In this document: positions 14,213 to 22,365 of the stretch, piece by piece
Layout of the letters: each line of letters opens with the position of its first letter
Numbering within the stretch: the stretch's first letter is position 1
Source: Microbacterium sp. oral taxon 186 str. F0373
Lineage (GTDB): Bacteria > Actinomycetota > Actinomycetes > Actinomycetales > Microbacteriaceae
Length of the DNA stretch: 64,000 nucleotides
Direction of reading: 5' to 3'
NCBI RefSeq assembly: GCF_000411455.1
Contig: NZ_KE150457.1
Location: 1,638,023-1,702,022 of the forward strand
Notes under the pieces: model-generated
Told to the model about the DNA's origin: nothing
The model's database searches: none
What the model saw: the letters and a program-made list of their open reading frames with translations, nothing else
Made by a program: the position numbers and the translations under genes

Positions 14213-17080
14213 ATGACCAGTCTCGCCTCATCGGCGCCCTCGCCGATCGAGGAGGTCGATCCCGCGGTCGGACTGCGCGCCGCCGAGGTCGACGTGCGGA
14301 CAGCGGACGGCCGGTCCAACGCCTACCGCGCCGAGACGAGTCGCAGTGCGCTGAGCATCATCCGCGCCAACGTCTTCACACTGTTCAACGGCATCGTCTT
14401 CGCGTGCTTCGGCATCCTTTTCGCGCTCGGACGCTGGCAGGACGCTCTCTTCGGCTTCGCCGCCGTCGCCAACGCGGTCATCGGCTCGGTGCAGGAGTTC
14501 CGTGCGAAGTCCGCTCTCGACAAGCTCGCGTTGCTGAACGCCGCGCAGGCGCGCGTGCGCCGGGACGGCACGGAGCAGGACGTCGCGCAATCGGCCGTCG
14601 TGCTCGCCGACATCCTCGTGCTGCGTGCCGGAGACCAGGTGCCGGCCGACGCGCGCATCGTGCGATCGCGAGGCTTGCAGATCGATGAGTCGATGCTGAC
14701 GGGCGAGTCGGATGCCGTCGACAAGCACCCCGGCGACGAGGCGCTGTCGGGGTCGATCGTCGTCGGCGGGGAGGGCGATGCGCAGGTCGTCCGCGTAGGC
14801 GTCGACGCCTACGCGAATGCGTTCGCCGACGAGGCGAAGCGCTTCTCTCTCGTGGGCTCGGAGCTGCGCGATTCGATCAACCGCGTGCTGACCTGGGTCG
14901 GCTGGGCGATCGGGCCGATCGGTCTGCTCGTGCTCAACGCCCAGATGCAGGTCGCCGGCGGATGGCGGGCCGCGTGGGAGAGCGGCAGCTGGGTGCAGGC
15001 GGTCGTCAACACGATCGCGTCGCTGACGGCGATGATCCCGCTCGGGCTGGTGCTGATGACCTCGATCACCTTCGCGGTGGGAGCGGCACGCCTGGCCGCG
15101 CGACAGGTGCTCGTCAACGAGCTGCCTGCGGTGGAGGGCCTCGCCCGGGTCGACGTGATCTGCCTCGACAAGACCGGCACCCTGACCGAGGGGGAGATCA
15201 CCTACGACGACGCCCACCTGCTCGACGAGGTCGCCGGCTGGCGGCGGACGCTCGGCTGGTTCGGGAACACTCCGGATGCGAACGCGACGGCGCGCACCCT
15301 CCGCGAGCCGTTCGCTCCCGAGGCGGCGGACCGGCCGCGTGTCGCTCGGGAGAGCATCGGGTTCTCGTCCGCGCGCAAGTGGAGCGCCGTGGCGTTCGAC
15401 GACGACGGCGATCCGGCGGGCACGTGGGTGCTCGGTGCACCCGAGATGGTGTTCGGTGCCGCCGCGACCGACATCGCAGACGCGCTCGGAGCCGCCGTGA
15501 TCGAGCGCGCCTCGACCGGCCGCCGCACGCTCGTGCTCGCCTTCTCGTCGCGGCCGCTCACGGCGGCCGACGTCGACGCGGAGCGTCTGCCGGACGAGCT
15601 CGCGGCCGTCGCCGTGCTGACCTTCCGCGAGAAGGTGCGCGCCGACGCCGCGCAGACGCTCGAGTACTTCCGCGCCCAGGGCGTGGGCATCCGCATCATC
15701 TCCGGCGACAATCCGCGCACCGTGGCGGCGATCGCGCGCGAGGTGGGTGTGGATGCCGCGGAGGGCTACGACGCCCGCGCACTCCCCGACGACGATGCGG
15801 CGCTCGCCGCGGTGCTCGAGGAGCACACCGTCTTCGGCCGTGTCACGCCGGATCAGAAGAAGCGCATGGTCCTCGCCCTTCAGTCCCGCGGGCACACCGT
15901 GGCGATGACGGGCGACGGCGTGAACGACGCGCTGGCGATCAAGACCGCCGACATCGGCATCGCCATGAACTCGGGTGCGGCGGCGACGAAGGCGGTCGCG
16001 CGCCTCGTGCTGCTCGACGGGCGGTTCTCGCACCTGCCCGACGTCGTCGCCGAGGGGCGGCAGGTCATCGCCAACATCGAGCGGGTCTCGATGCTGTTCT
16101 TGACCAAGACGACGTATGCCACGCTGCTGGCGATCCTGTTCGGTGTGCTCGTGCTGGAGTTCCCGTTCCTGCCCCGCCAGCTGTCGATCACCGACGGGCT
16201 CACCATCGGCATCCCCGCCTTCTTCCTCGCGCTCATGCCCAACGCGCAGCGCTACATCCCGGGGTTCCTGCGCCGTTCGCTGAGCTTCGCGATTCCGACG
16301 GGCGTGGTCGTCGCGCTCACCCTCACCCTGTACACCCTCATCGTGCGCGGCGCCGGGACGCCGGTCGACGAGGTGCGCACGGGCGCGACGATCATTCTCG
16401 CCGTCGTGGGCATCTGGATCCTCGCGGTGCTCAGCCGCCCGCTCAACCGGTTCAAGGGGGCCGTCGTGGGCGCGATGTTCATCGCCCTCGTCGTGATCTT
16501 CTCGGTGGCCTTGTCGCGCCAGTTCTTCCTGCTGGTCGATCCCGGCCAGACGACGGCGCTGGTCGTGACGGCCGGCTGCATCGGCGCCATCGTGCTGATC
16601 GAGATCGTTCGGGCCGTGCAGCGCCGCTACGTCGCGCGTGCGCTGCGTGATGCCGCGCCGCACGCCACCTCGCACACCCGGGAGGTGTCGCGGCCGGTGC
16701 CGGTGACCATCGCCGTGGTGCTCGTGTACGTCGGCGGCCTGGCGAACGCGATGTTCGGAATCCTCTTCCTGCTCACCCGCTACGACGTTCCCGGATCACT
16801 GGTGATGAGCGTCTCGCTGATCGGTGCCGGCATCATCCTCTTCGGGCTGCTGTCGGTGGCCGCGGCCGCCGGGCTCGGACGCGGCAGCGGCCTGTCGCGT
16901 CTTTTCATCAGCGTCCTCGCGGTCGCACTCGTCGGCCTGCAGCTGTGGAGTCTCGCCGTCGACCACGACTGGGACGGCTGGTCCATCGGCCAGATCGTGG
17001 TCTACGCGGCGGTGCTCGTGGCGGTATGGGCACCACCGGCGAATCGCTTCTTTCGCCCCGTCCTGCGAGCCGGATCATGA
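14213..17080 (+). CDS. P-type cation-transporting ATPase with fused C-terminal membrane domain
   Basis: 955 aa. Actuator TGES at 163-166, phosphorylation site DKTGTLT with Asp319 and hinge TGDGVND at about 566-572 are intact, so it should hydrolyse ATP. It resembles actinobacterial CtpE (a calcium P-type ATPase of mycobacteria), but the segment-4 motif reads MIPLGL (Pro276) instead of the common PEGL, so the ion is uncertain. CtpE is about 800 aa; here residues about 825-945 add a four-helix hydrophobic domain (VTIAVVLVYVGGLANAMFG and more). The start has TAGTGT six bases upstream (leaderless). The stop overlaps the amidohydrolase start (ATGA). Confidence 0.88.
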   Translation: MTSLASSAPSPIEEVDPAVGLRAAEVDVRTADGRSNAYRAETSRSALSIIRANVFTLFNGIVFACFGILFALGRWQDALFGFAAVANAVIGSVQEFRAKSALDKLALLNAAQARVRRDGTEQDVAQSAVVLADILVLRAGDQVPADARIVRSRGLQIDESMLTGESDAVDKHPGDEALSGSIVVGGEGDAQVVRVGVDAYANAFADEAKRFSLVGSELRDSINRVLTWVGWAIGPIGLLVLNAQMQVAGGWRAAWESGSWVQAVVNTIASLTAMIPLGLVLMTSITFAVGAARLAARQVLVNELPAVEGLARVDVICLDKTGTLTEGEITYDDAHLLDEVAGWRRTLGWFGNTPDANATARTLREPFAPEAADRPRVARESIGFSSARKWSAVAFDDDGDPAGTWVLGAPEMVFGAAATDIADALGAAVIERASTGRRTLVLAFSSRPLTAADVDAERLPDELAAVAVLTFREKVRADAAQTLEYFRAQGVGIRIISGDNPRTVAAIAREVGVDAAEGYDARALPDDDAALAAVLEEHTVFGRVTPDQKKRMVLALQSRGHTVAMTGDGVNDALAIKTADIGIAMNSGAAATKAVARLVLLDGRFSHLPDVVAEGRQVIANIERVSMLFLTKTTYATLLAILFGVLVLEFPFLPRQLSITDGLTIGIPAFFLALMPNAQRYIPGFLRRSLSFAIPTGVVVALTLTLYTLIVRGAGTPVDEVRTGATIILAVVGIWILAVLSRPLNRFKGAVVGAMFIALVVIFSVALSRQFFLLVDPGQTTALVVTAGCIGAIVLIEIVRAVQRRYVARALRDAAPHATSHTREVSRPVPVTIAVVLVYVGGLANAMFGILFLLTRYDVPGSLVMSVSLIGAGIILFGLLSVAAAAGLGRGSGLSRLFISVLAVALVGLQLWSLAVDHDWDGWSIGQIVVYAAVLVAVWAPPANRFFRPVLRAGS

Positions 17081-18741
17081 CGGCGCTCATCGTCACCGGC
17101 GGACCGGTGTTCGACGGGGAGCGGCTCATCCCGGCGCAGGCCGTCGCCGTTCGTGACGGAACGATCGTCGGGGTGGGATCGCTCGCCGCCGCGCGCACGG
17201 TGGTGCCGGGTGCCGATGAGGTGGATGCCGCGGGCGGCGTGATCGCGCCGTCGTTCGCCGATGCCCACGTGCACCTGGGGCTCGTCGCGCTCGAGGCGCT
17301 GGACTGCAGCCTCGACGACGCCGGGTCGGAGGCGGCCTGCCTGGACCGGATCCGCGCGCACGCCGCCTCGCTGATCGACCCGCAGGCGTGGGTGCGCGGC
17401 GGCGGGTGGCGCGCCGAGTGGTTCGCAGGCGGTACGCCCTCGCGGGAGGCTCTCGACGCCGTCGTGCCCGACCGGCCGGTGCTCCTGCTGGACAGCGACC
17501 GACACAGCGGCTGGGCGAACTCGCGCGCGCTCGCCCTCGCGGGCATCGATCGCACGACGCCCGACCCGCCGGACGGGCGCATCGTCCGCGGTGCGGACGG
17601 CGAACCGCAGGGGACGCTGCGCGAAGGCGCGGTCGACCTCGTCGGACGTGTGGCGCCCGAGCCGAGCCCCGCCGCGCTGGCGCCCGGCATCCGTGCCGCC
17701 GCCGACCACCTGATCTCCCTCGGCGTCACCGGCTGGCAGGAGGCCGCTCTGGCGTCGTTCGGCAGCATCCCCGACTTCACCGATGCGTACCATCTCGCGC
17801 TCGCCGCGGGCCTTCGCGGTCGGCCCACCGGCGCGATCTGGGTGCCTCGTGACCTGACCATGGATGCCGTCGACGCCTTCGTCGCCGGCGTGCGGGCGCG
17901 GGCCGACGCGGGGCAGGCCACGGGCTTTTCCACCCGCACCGCCAAGCTGATGCTGGACGGGATCATCGAATCGAAGACCGCCGCGCTTCAGGACGGCTAT
18001 CCCGACGGCTCCGCGGGCCTGCGCTACTTCCCCGATGAGCTCGTCCGCAGCGTCGTCGCTGCGCTGAACGCCGCCGGTATCGCCGTCCATGTGCATGCGA
18101 TCGGCGATGCGGCCGTGACCCAGGCGCTCGATGCGTTCGCCGCCGCCGGCACCGCCCCGACCGGTGTGCGCAATCACATCGCTCATCTGCAGGTCGTGAA
18201 CCCGCACGACGTCCCCCGCTTCGCGGCGACCGGCGCCACCGTGAACGCGCAAGCGCTCTGGGCCTGCCGCAACGACGTCATGCGCACGGTCACCGAGCCG
18301 CTGCTCGGAGCCACGCGCAGCGGATGGCAGTTTCCCTTCGGCTCCCTTCGCCGCGCGGGTGCGACCCTGGCGATGGGCTCGGACTGGCCGGTCTCGACCC
18401 CCGACCCGTGGGAGGCCATCGGTGTCGCCGTCACGCGTCGCGAGGTCGGTGTCGCGGATGCCGCGCCCCTCGGTGCCGGTGAGGAGCTGCCGCTGAGCGC
18501 GGCGCTCGCCGCTTACACGAGTGGCTCGCACGAGCTGATCGGCGACGGCGCGGCCGGACGGATCCGTGTCGGTGCCGCCGCCGATCTCGCGGTGGCCGAT
18601 CGCGATCCCTTCGTCGGTGCGCCCGAGGAGATTGGGTTCACGCGCACCGCATGGACGGTGTGCGCCGGTGAGGTCATTGCCGCCCACACGCATACGGGCG
18701 CAGAGCGCGGCCGGGCAACGGCGTGCCCCGCCTGCGCGTGA
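17077..18741 (+). CDS. Amidohydrolase family 3 protein (YtcJ type)
   Basis: 554 aa. DAHVHLG (near residue 65) holds the metal-binding His pair, DSDRHSGWANSRAL (near 142) is the YtcJ/AmdH family signature, VHAIGDAAV holds further ligands and GSDWPVSTPDPW (near 430) carries the catalytic Asp. These metal-dependent hydrolases act on amide or ester bonds; the substrate is unknown. Its ATG overlaps the P-type ATPase stop, so it is translated from the same mRNA. Confidence 0.87.
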   Translation: MTALIVTGGPVFDGERLIPAQAVAVRDGTIVGVGSLAAARTVVPGADEVDAAGGVIAPSFADAHVHLGLVALEALDCSLDDAGSEAACLDRIRAHAASLIDPQAWVRGGGWRAEWFAGGTPSREALDAVVPDRPVLLLDSDRHSGWANSRALALAGIDRTTPDPPDGRIVRGADGEPQGTLREGAVDLVGRVAPEPSPAALAPGIRAAADHLISLGVTGWQEAALASFGSIPDFTDAYHLALAAGLRGRPTGAIWVPRDLTMDAVDAFVAGVRARADAGQATGFSTRTAKLMLDGIIESKTAALQDGYPDGSAGLRYFPDELVRSVVAALNAAGIAVHVHAIGDAAVTQALDAFAAAGTAPTGVRNHIAHLQVVNPHDVPRFAATGATVNAQALWACRNDVMRTVTEPLLGATRSGWQFPFGSLRRAGATLAMGSDWPVSTPDPWEAIGVAVTRREVGVADAAPLGAGEELPLSAALAAYTSGSHELIGDGAAGRIRVGAAADLAVADRDPFVGAPEEIGFTRTAWTVCAGEVIAAHTHTGAERGRATACPACA

Positions 18742-18759
18742 ACGGACGGCGTCCGCGCG

Positions 18760-19437
18760 TCAGGTCGTGCAGCCGAGTCCGGCGCGCAGCGAGGTCATCA
18801 GGTCGATCTCGGCGGACTGCGTCGCGATGACGCCCTGAGCGACCGCGAGCGCACGGGGCTCGTGTCCGAGCTGCAACAGCGCCTGCGCCATCGGCAGTGC
18901 ACCCTCGTGGTGGCGGATCATGAGGCCGAGGAACGTGCAGTCGGCGGTGGTGCCGGACTGCGCCCGCATCGCCGCGATCTCATCGGCGCTCGCCATTCCC
19001 ATCTGCGTCATCAGCTCCGCGTCGGTCGGACGCGCCGCGCCGCCGCCGTGCGGGTGGGAGGTGCCCGCGGCATCCATCCACGCCATGAGTGGACCGCCGC
19101 TCTGCGGCAGGCCCCACTTGACGAGCCAGTCGTAGAACTCGCCCTTCTGTGCCGACTGCGTCGTCGCGATGTCGTAGGCCAGGACCCGCACACCGTCGTT
19201 CTGCGTCGTGCGGTAGATGTCCATCGCCATCTCGACCGCCTGCCCGTGGTGCAGCTGCATGTCGCGGGCGAACCCGGCCTCGGGGGAGTCGGAGGTGGGT
19301 GCCGCCGCAGCCCCGGCCGCGGCGAAGGTGGAGAAGCGGCCGATCGCGAACGCGAGCGCGGCGACGGCGAGCGCGACCAGGAGCACCGCCCACCACGGGG
19401 GGAGGGCGCGCCCGTTCGCCGGCTCGGGCGCGGTCAC
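18760..19437 (-). CDS. DUF305 membrane-anchored His/Met-rich protein
   Basis: 225 aa. One N-terminal membrane segment (WWAVLLVALAVAALAFAIG) anchors the rest outside. The DUF305 four-helix domain shows its paired motifs, FARDMQLHHGQAVEMAMD and FLGLMIRHHEGALPMAQ, both rich in His and Met. Cyanobacterial DUF305 protein CopM binds copper through similar residues, so a copper or metal role is possible but unproven. The GTG start overlaps the stop of the DUF3105 gene (GTGA at 19434-19437), giving tight coupling. Confidence 0.88.
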   Translation of the reverse strand: MTAPEPANGRALPPWWAVLLVALAVAALAFAIGRFSTFAAAGAAAAPTSDSPEAGFARDMQLHHGQAVEMAMDIYRTTQNDGVRVLAYDIATTQSAQKGEFYDWLVKWGLPQSGGPLMAWMDAAGTSHPHGGGAARPTDAELMTQMGMASADEIAAMRAQSGTTADCTFLGLMIRHHEGALPMAQALLQLGHEPRALAVAQGVIATQSAEIDLMTSLRAGLGCTT

Positions 19438-20144
19438 GACTGCTTGCCCGGCCCGTCGACCGCACCACTGCAGGATGAGGTCGGCTCGGGGACGTTCTGG
19501 TTGCGCCAGTACTCCTCGAAGAACGACGGGATGCGGGGGTCGGCCGCACTGTCGAGCTTCAGCTGCGCGTTCCACGCGCTGAGCACGATCGGCGTGGGAA
19601 GGCCCTCGTACGGCGAGAGGATCACGTACGACGACGGCAGCTGCGCCGTCAACGCATCGAGATCGGCGGCGCTGACCCGCGTCTTGTCGTACGTGACCCA
19701 CACGGCACCGTGCTCGAGCGAGTGCACGGCGTACTCGTTCTGCTGGGGCTGGTCGTAGATGCCGCAGTTCAGCCAGTACTGGTTGTGCGGGCCGCCCGCG
19801 GGGGGATTCTGCGGGTAGTCCACGGTGCCGGCGACGTGCTGCGTCGTGTTCGTGAACGTCTCGACACCGTCGATGGCGGCACCGGTGCCACCGGCCTGGT
19901 AGGTGACCGGCTTCGGCGCGAAGGCGATGGATGCCGCGACGACCGCGACGATGGCGACGGCAGCCGTGGCCCCGACGATCCACCACGTGAGACGGCTGCG
20001 CCGCCGGCGCGCGAGCTGACGCTGGTACTCGGCGAGCTTCTCCTGCTTCTGGAGCTCGCGTTGCTGCTTGACGGTCAGCTCGAGGTTCGCGCGCGTGGCG
20101 GGGTTGCCGCTCGTGCGCTTCTTGTCGGACGGAGTGGGGGTCAT
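19434..20144 (-). CDS. DUF3105 membrane-anchored protein
   Basis: 236 aa. A charged cytoplasmic N-terminus with a coiled-coil stretch (QQRELQKQEKLAEYQRQLA) precedes one membrane helix (WWIVGATAAVAIVAVVAAS) and the external DUF3105 domain with HNQYWLNCGIYDQP and YAVHSLEHGAVWVTY. The invariant His/Cys/Glu look like metal ligands. The function is unknown. It is the first gene of a two-gene operon with the DUF305 protein. Confidence 0.88.
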   Translation of the reverse strand: MTPTPSDKKRTSGNPATRANLELTVKQQRELQKQEKLAEYQRQLARRRRSRLTWWIVGATAAVAIVAVVAASIAFAPKPVTYQAGGTGAAIDGVETFTNTTQHVAGTVDYPQNPPAGGPHNQYWLNCGIYDQPQQNEYAVHSLEHGAVWVTYDKTRVSAADLDALTAQLPSSYVILSPYEGLPTPIVLSAWNAQLKLDSAADPRIPSFFEEYWRNQNVPEPTSSCSGAVDGPGKQS

Positions 20145-20344
20145 GGGTCCTCGGCTCGATTCGCGGTCGGGGGCCGCTCCCGCAGGGGCAGCATGTCGAT
20201 CGTATGCGGCTGCATGACTCTGAGGCTGGGGAAAAGGTTAGGATCGAAGTCTGCTCGAATCGTTTCGAGCCCTCCCTGTCGTTGTGGTCGCGCGCCGATC
20301 CGCTCTCGGCGACCGCTCCCTCCGCTTTCACTCGTCTGGACCCC

Positions 20345-21688
20345 GTGCGCGAAGAATCCGCCCCCCGAACCGCTCCGACCCGCGTCCCGTCCGGCCCAGG
20401 GCGCACCGCCACGGGTGCCATCCGCACTCTCGGCTCGCACCCTGCCACCGCTCCGGTCGTCCTGCATCCCGGTGACGCGATCTCGACGGCACGCCGCGTG
20501 GTCTACATCATCCTTCTGGGTGCCCTCACGGCGCTGGGGCCGTTCACGATCGACCTCTACCTCCCCGCGTTCCCGACCCTGCAGGCCGACTTCCGTACGT
20601 CCGCCGCGGCGATCCAGCTCACCCTGACCGGCACGATAGTCGGCTTCGCGCTCGGTCAGCTGATCGTCGGCCCGCTCAGCGACAAGGTCGGGCGCCGCAT
20701 GCCGCTGCTCGCGGTCACCGCCCTGCACGTGGTGGCGAGTGTCGCCGCGGCGCTGGCGCCGGATCTGACGCTCCTGGCGATCGCCCGCGTGTTCATGGGC
20801 GTCGGCGCTGCCGCCGGCGGCGTGGTCGCGATGGCGATCGTTCGCGACCTGTTCGGCGGACGCCGCCTCGTCGTCATGCTGAGCCGGCTCGCGCTCGTCT
20901 CGGGCGCGGCCCCCGTGGTCGCGCCCCTCATCGGCTCGGCCCTGTTGACCGTCATGCCGTGGCGGGGCATCTTCGTCGTCCTCGCCGTCTACGGTGCCGT
21001 CATGCTCGTGGCGGCGATCTGGCTCATCCCCGAGACGCTGCCCGCCGCACGGCGGAAGGAGCGGGGAGCGACCACCGTGCTGCAGCGCTACCGCGCCGTC
21101 TTCAGCGACCGCGTGTTCGTCGGCGTGCTCATCATCGGGGGCATGTCCTTCAGTGGGCTTTTCTCGTATCTGTCCTCCTCGTCGTTCCTCTTCCAGGAGA
21201 CCTACGGCTTCGACGCCCAGCAGTACGGGCTGCTGTTCGCCGCCAACTCCCTCGGCCTGGTCGTCGGTGTGCAGGTGGCCGCCCGCCTGGCTGCCCGGTT
21301 CGGTCCGCAGTGGGTGCTGTCGGTGTCGACCGGCGTGCTCGTGGTCGCCGCGATCGCGATCATCGTGTGCGACCAGCTCGGATGGGGCCTGTGGGGGACC
21401 ATGGTGCCGCTGTTCGTGTTCATGACGGCGTGCGGCTTCACGTTCCCCTGCGTGCAGGTGCTCGCGCTCGATCGCCACGGCAAGGCCGCCGGGACGGCGG
21501 CATCCATCCTCGGGGCGACGAACTTCGGCGTCGCGGGGCTCATCTCCCCGATCGTCGGATGGGTCGCGCGCGATGCCGGGATCACGGCGACGACGATGGC
21601 GTCGGTCATGGTGGGATGCGCGCTCATCGGCGCGATCTCGCTCTGGGCGATCGTGCGACCGTGGACCGTGGAGCGGCTCGCCCCCTGA
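20345..21688 (+). CDS. Bcr/CflA-type MFS drug efflux transporter
   Basis: About 447 aa from the GTG chosen here; the frame is open from 20204 and the start is uncertain (no good SD). Twelve membrane segments begin at VVYIILLGALTALGPFTIDL. MTIDLYLPAF-type start, GPLSDKVGRRMPLL (motif A) and LIWLIPETL-like end of the first half are typical of Bcr/CflA proteins, which export bicyclomycin, sulfonamides, chloramphenicol or amino acids. There is a long Ser/Pro/Thr-rich N-terminus of about 50 residues. It is divergent from the DUF3105 gene. Confidence 0.85.
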   Translation: MREESAPRTAPTRVPSGPGRTATGAIRTLGSHPATAPVVLHPGDAISTARRVVYIILLGALTALGPFTIDLYLPAFPTLQADFRTSAAAIQLTLTGTIVGFALGQLIVGPLSDKVGRRMPLLAVTALHVVASVAAALAPDLTLLAIARVFMGVGAAAGGVVAMAIVRDLFGGRRLVVMLSRLALVSGAAPVVAPLIGSALLTVMPWRGIFVVLAVYGAVMLVAAIWLIPETLPAARRKERGATTVLQRYRAVFSDRVFVGVLIIGGMSFSGLFSYLSSSSFLFQETYGFDAQQYGLLFAANSLGLVVGVQVAARLAARFGPQWVLSVSTGVLVVAAIAIIVCDQLGWGLWGTMVPLFVFMTACGFTFPCVQVLALDRHGKAAGTAASILGATNFGVAGLISPIVGWVARDAGITATTMASVMVGCALIGAISLWAIVRPWTVERLAP

Positions 21689-21715
21689 GCCGCGGGCGTC
21701 GGGCACAATGGGGCG

Positions 21716-22360
21716 ATGAGAGCACCCTTGGACGATGACGTCACCACGGTCATGCTGCAGCGGCTCGTCGTGGGCGTGCTGCTGATCGCGATCACGGTGT
21801 GGCTCGGCATCCAGGTGGTGGTCGAAGCCGACGTGAACGTCGACGAATGGTGGAACGTCTTCGTCGACCGCTTCGCCTTTCTCGACGGCGCCGCCCTCGC
21901 GATGAACTTCCTCGGCGGCGGATGGTTCGCGACCTTCGTCGTCCCGCTCGGCGGCGTGGCGCTGATGCTCTGGCTGCGCCGGCCGCGCGGCGCCCTCTTC
22001 GTCGTGGTCGCCTCGCTCGGCAGCGTCGCCCTCGTCCAGCTGCTGAAGGCGCTGTTCGGCCGTGCGCGCCCCGAGGACATGATCGTCTTCTCCGACCACG
22101 GCTCGTTCCCTTCCGGACATACCGCCAACGCCGCGACCGTCGCGACGATCGCCGTCATCCTCTTCCCGCGGGTGTGGGTCGCCGTCGTCGGCGGCGCCTG
22201 GGTGTTCGCGATGGCGTTCAGTCGCACCCAGGTGCACGCTCACTGGCTCAGCGACACCGTCGGCGGAACGCTCGTCGGCATCGGCGCGACCCTCGTGATC
22301 GCGGTGGTCTGCGCGCGGATGCTCGAGCGCGAGAACGAGCGGCTGCGCTCGCTAGGCTGA
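21716..22360 (+). CDS. PAP2-family membrane phosphatase
   Basis: 214 aa with about five or six hydrophobic segments. The three PAP2 motifs are complete: KALFGRARPED, SFPSGHTANAAT and SRTQVHAHWLSD, with catalytic His residues in motifs 2 and 3. Family members dephosphorylate undecaprenyl pyrophosphate or phosphatidic acid at the outer membrane face. CACAAT six bases before the ATG suggests a leaderless start. The HerA-like gene begins 5 bp after its stop. Confidence 0.9.
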   Translation: MRAPLDDDVTTVMLQRLVVGVLLIAITVWLGIQVVVEADVNVDEWWNVFVDRFAFLDGAALAMNFLGGGWFATFVVPLGGVALMLWLRRPRGALFVVVASLGSVALVQLLKALFGRARPEDMIVFSDHGSFPSGHTANAATVATIAVILFPRVWVAVVGGAWVFAMAFSRTQVHAHWLSDTVGGTLVGIGATLVIAVVCARMLERENERLRSLG

Positions 22361-22365
22361 GCGCC

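Noticed and set aside
14228..16675. 815-aa open frame opposite the P-type ATPase
   Set aside because: Arg/His/Asp-rich composition with no domain; the plus strand has intact catalytic motifs.
20141..22243. 700-aa open frame opposite the Bcr-type MFS and PAP2 genes
   Set aside because: Shadow composition; both plus-strand genes have family motifs.
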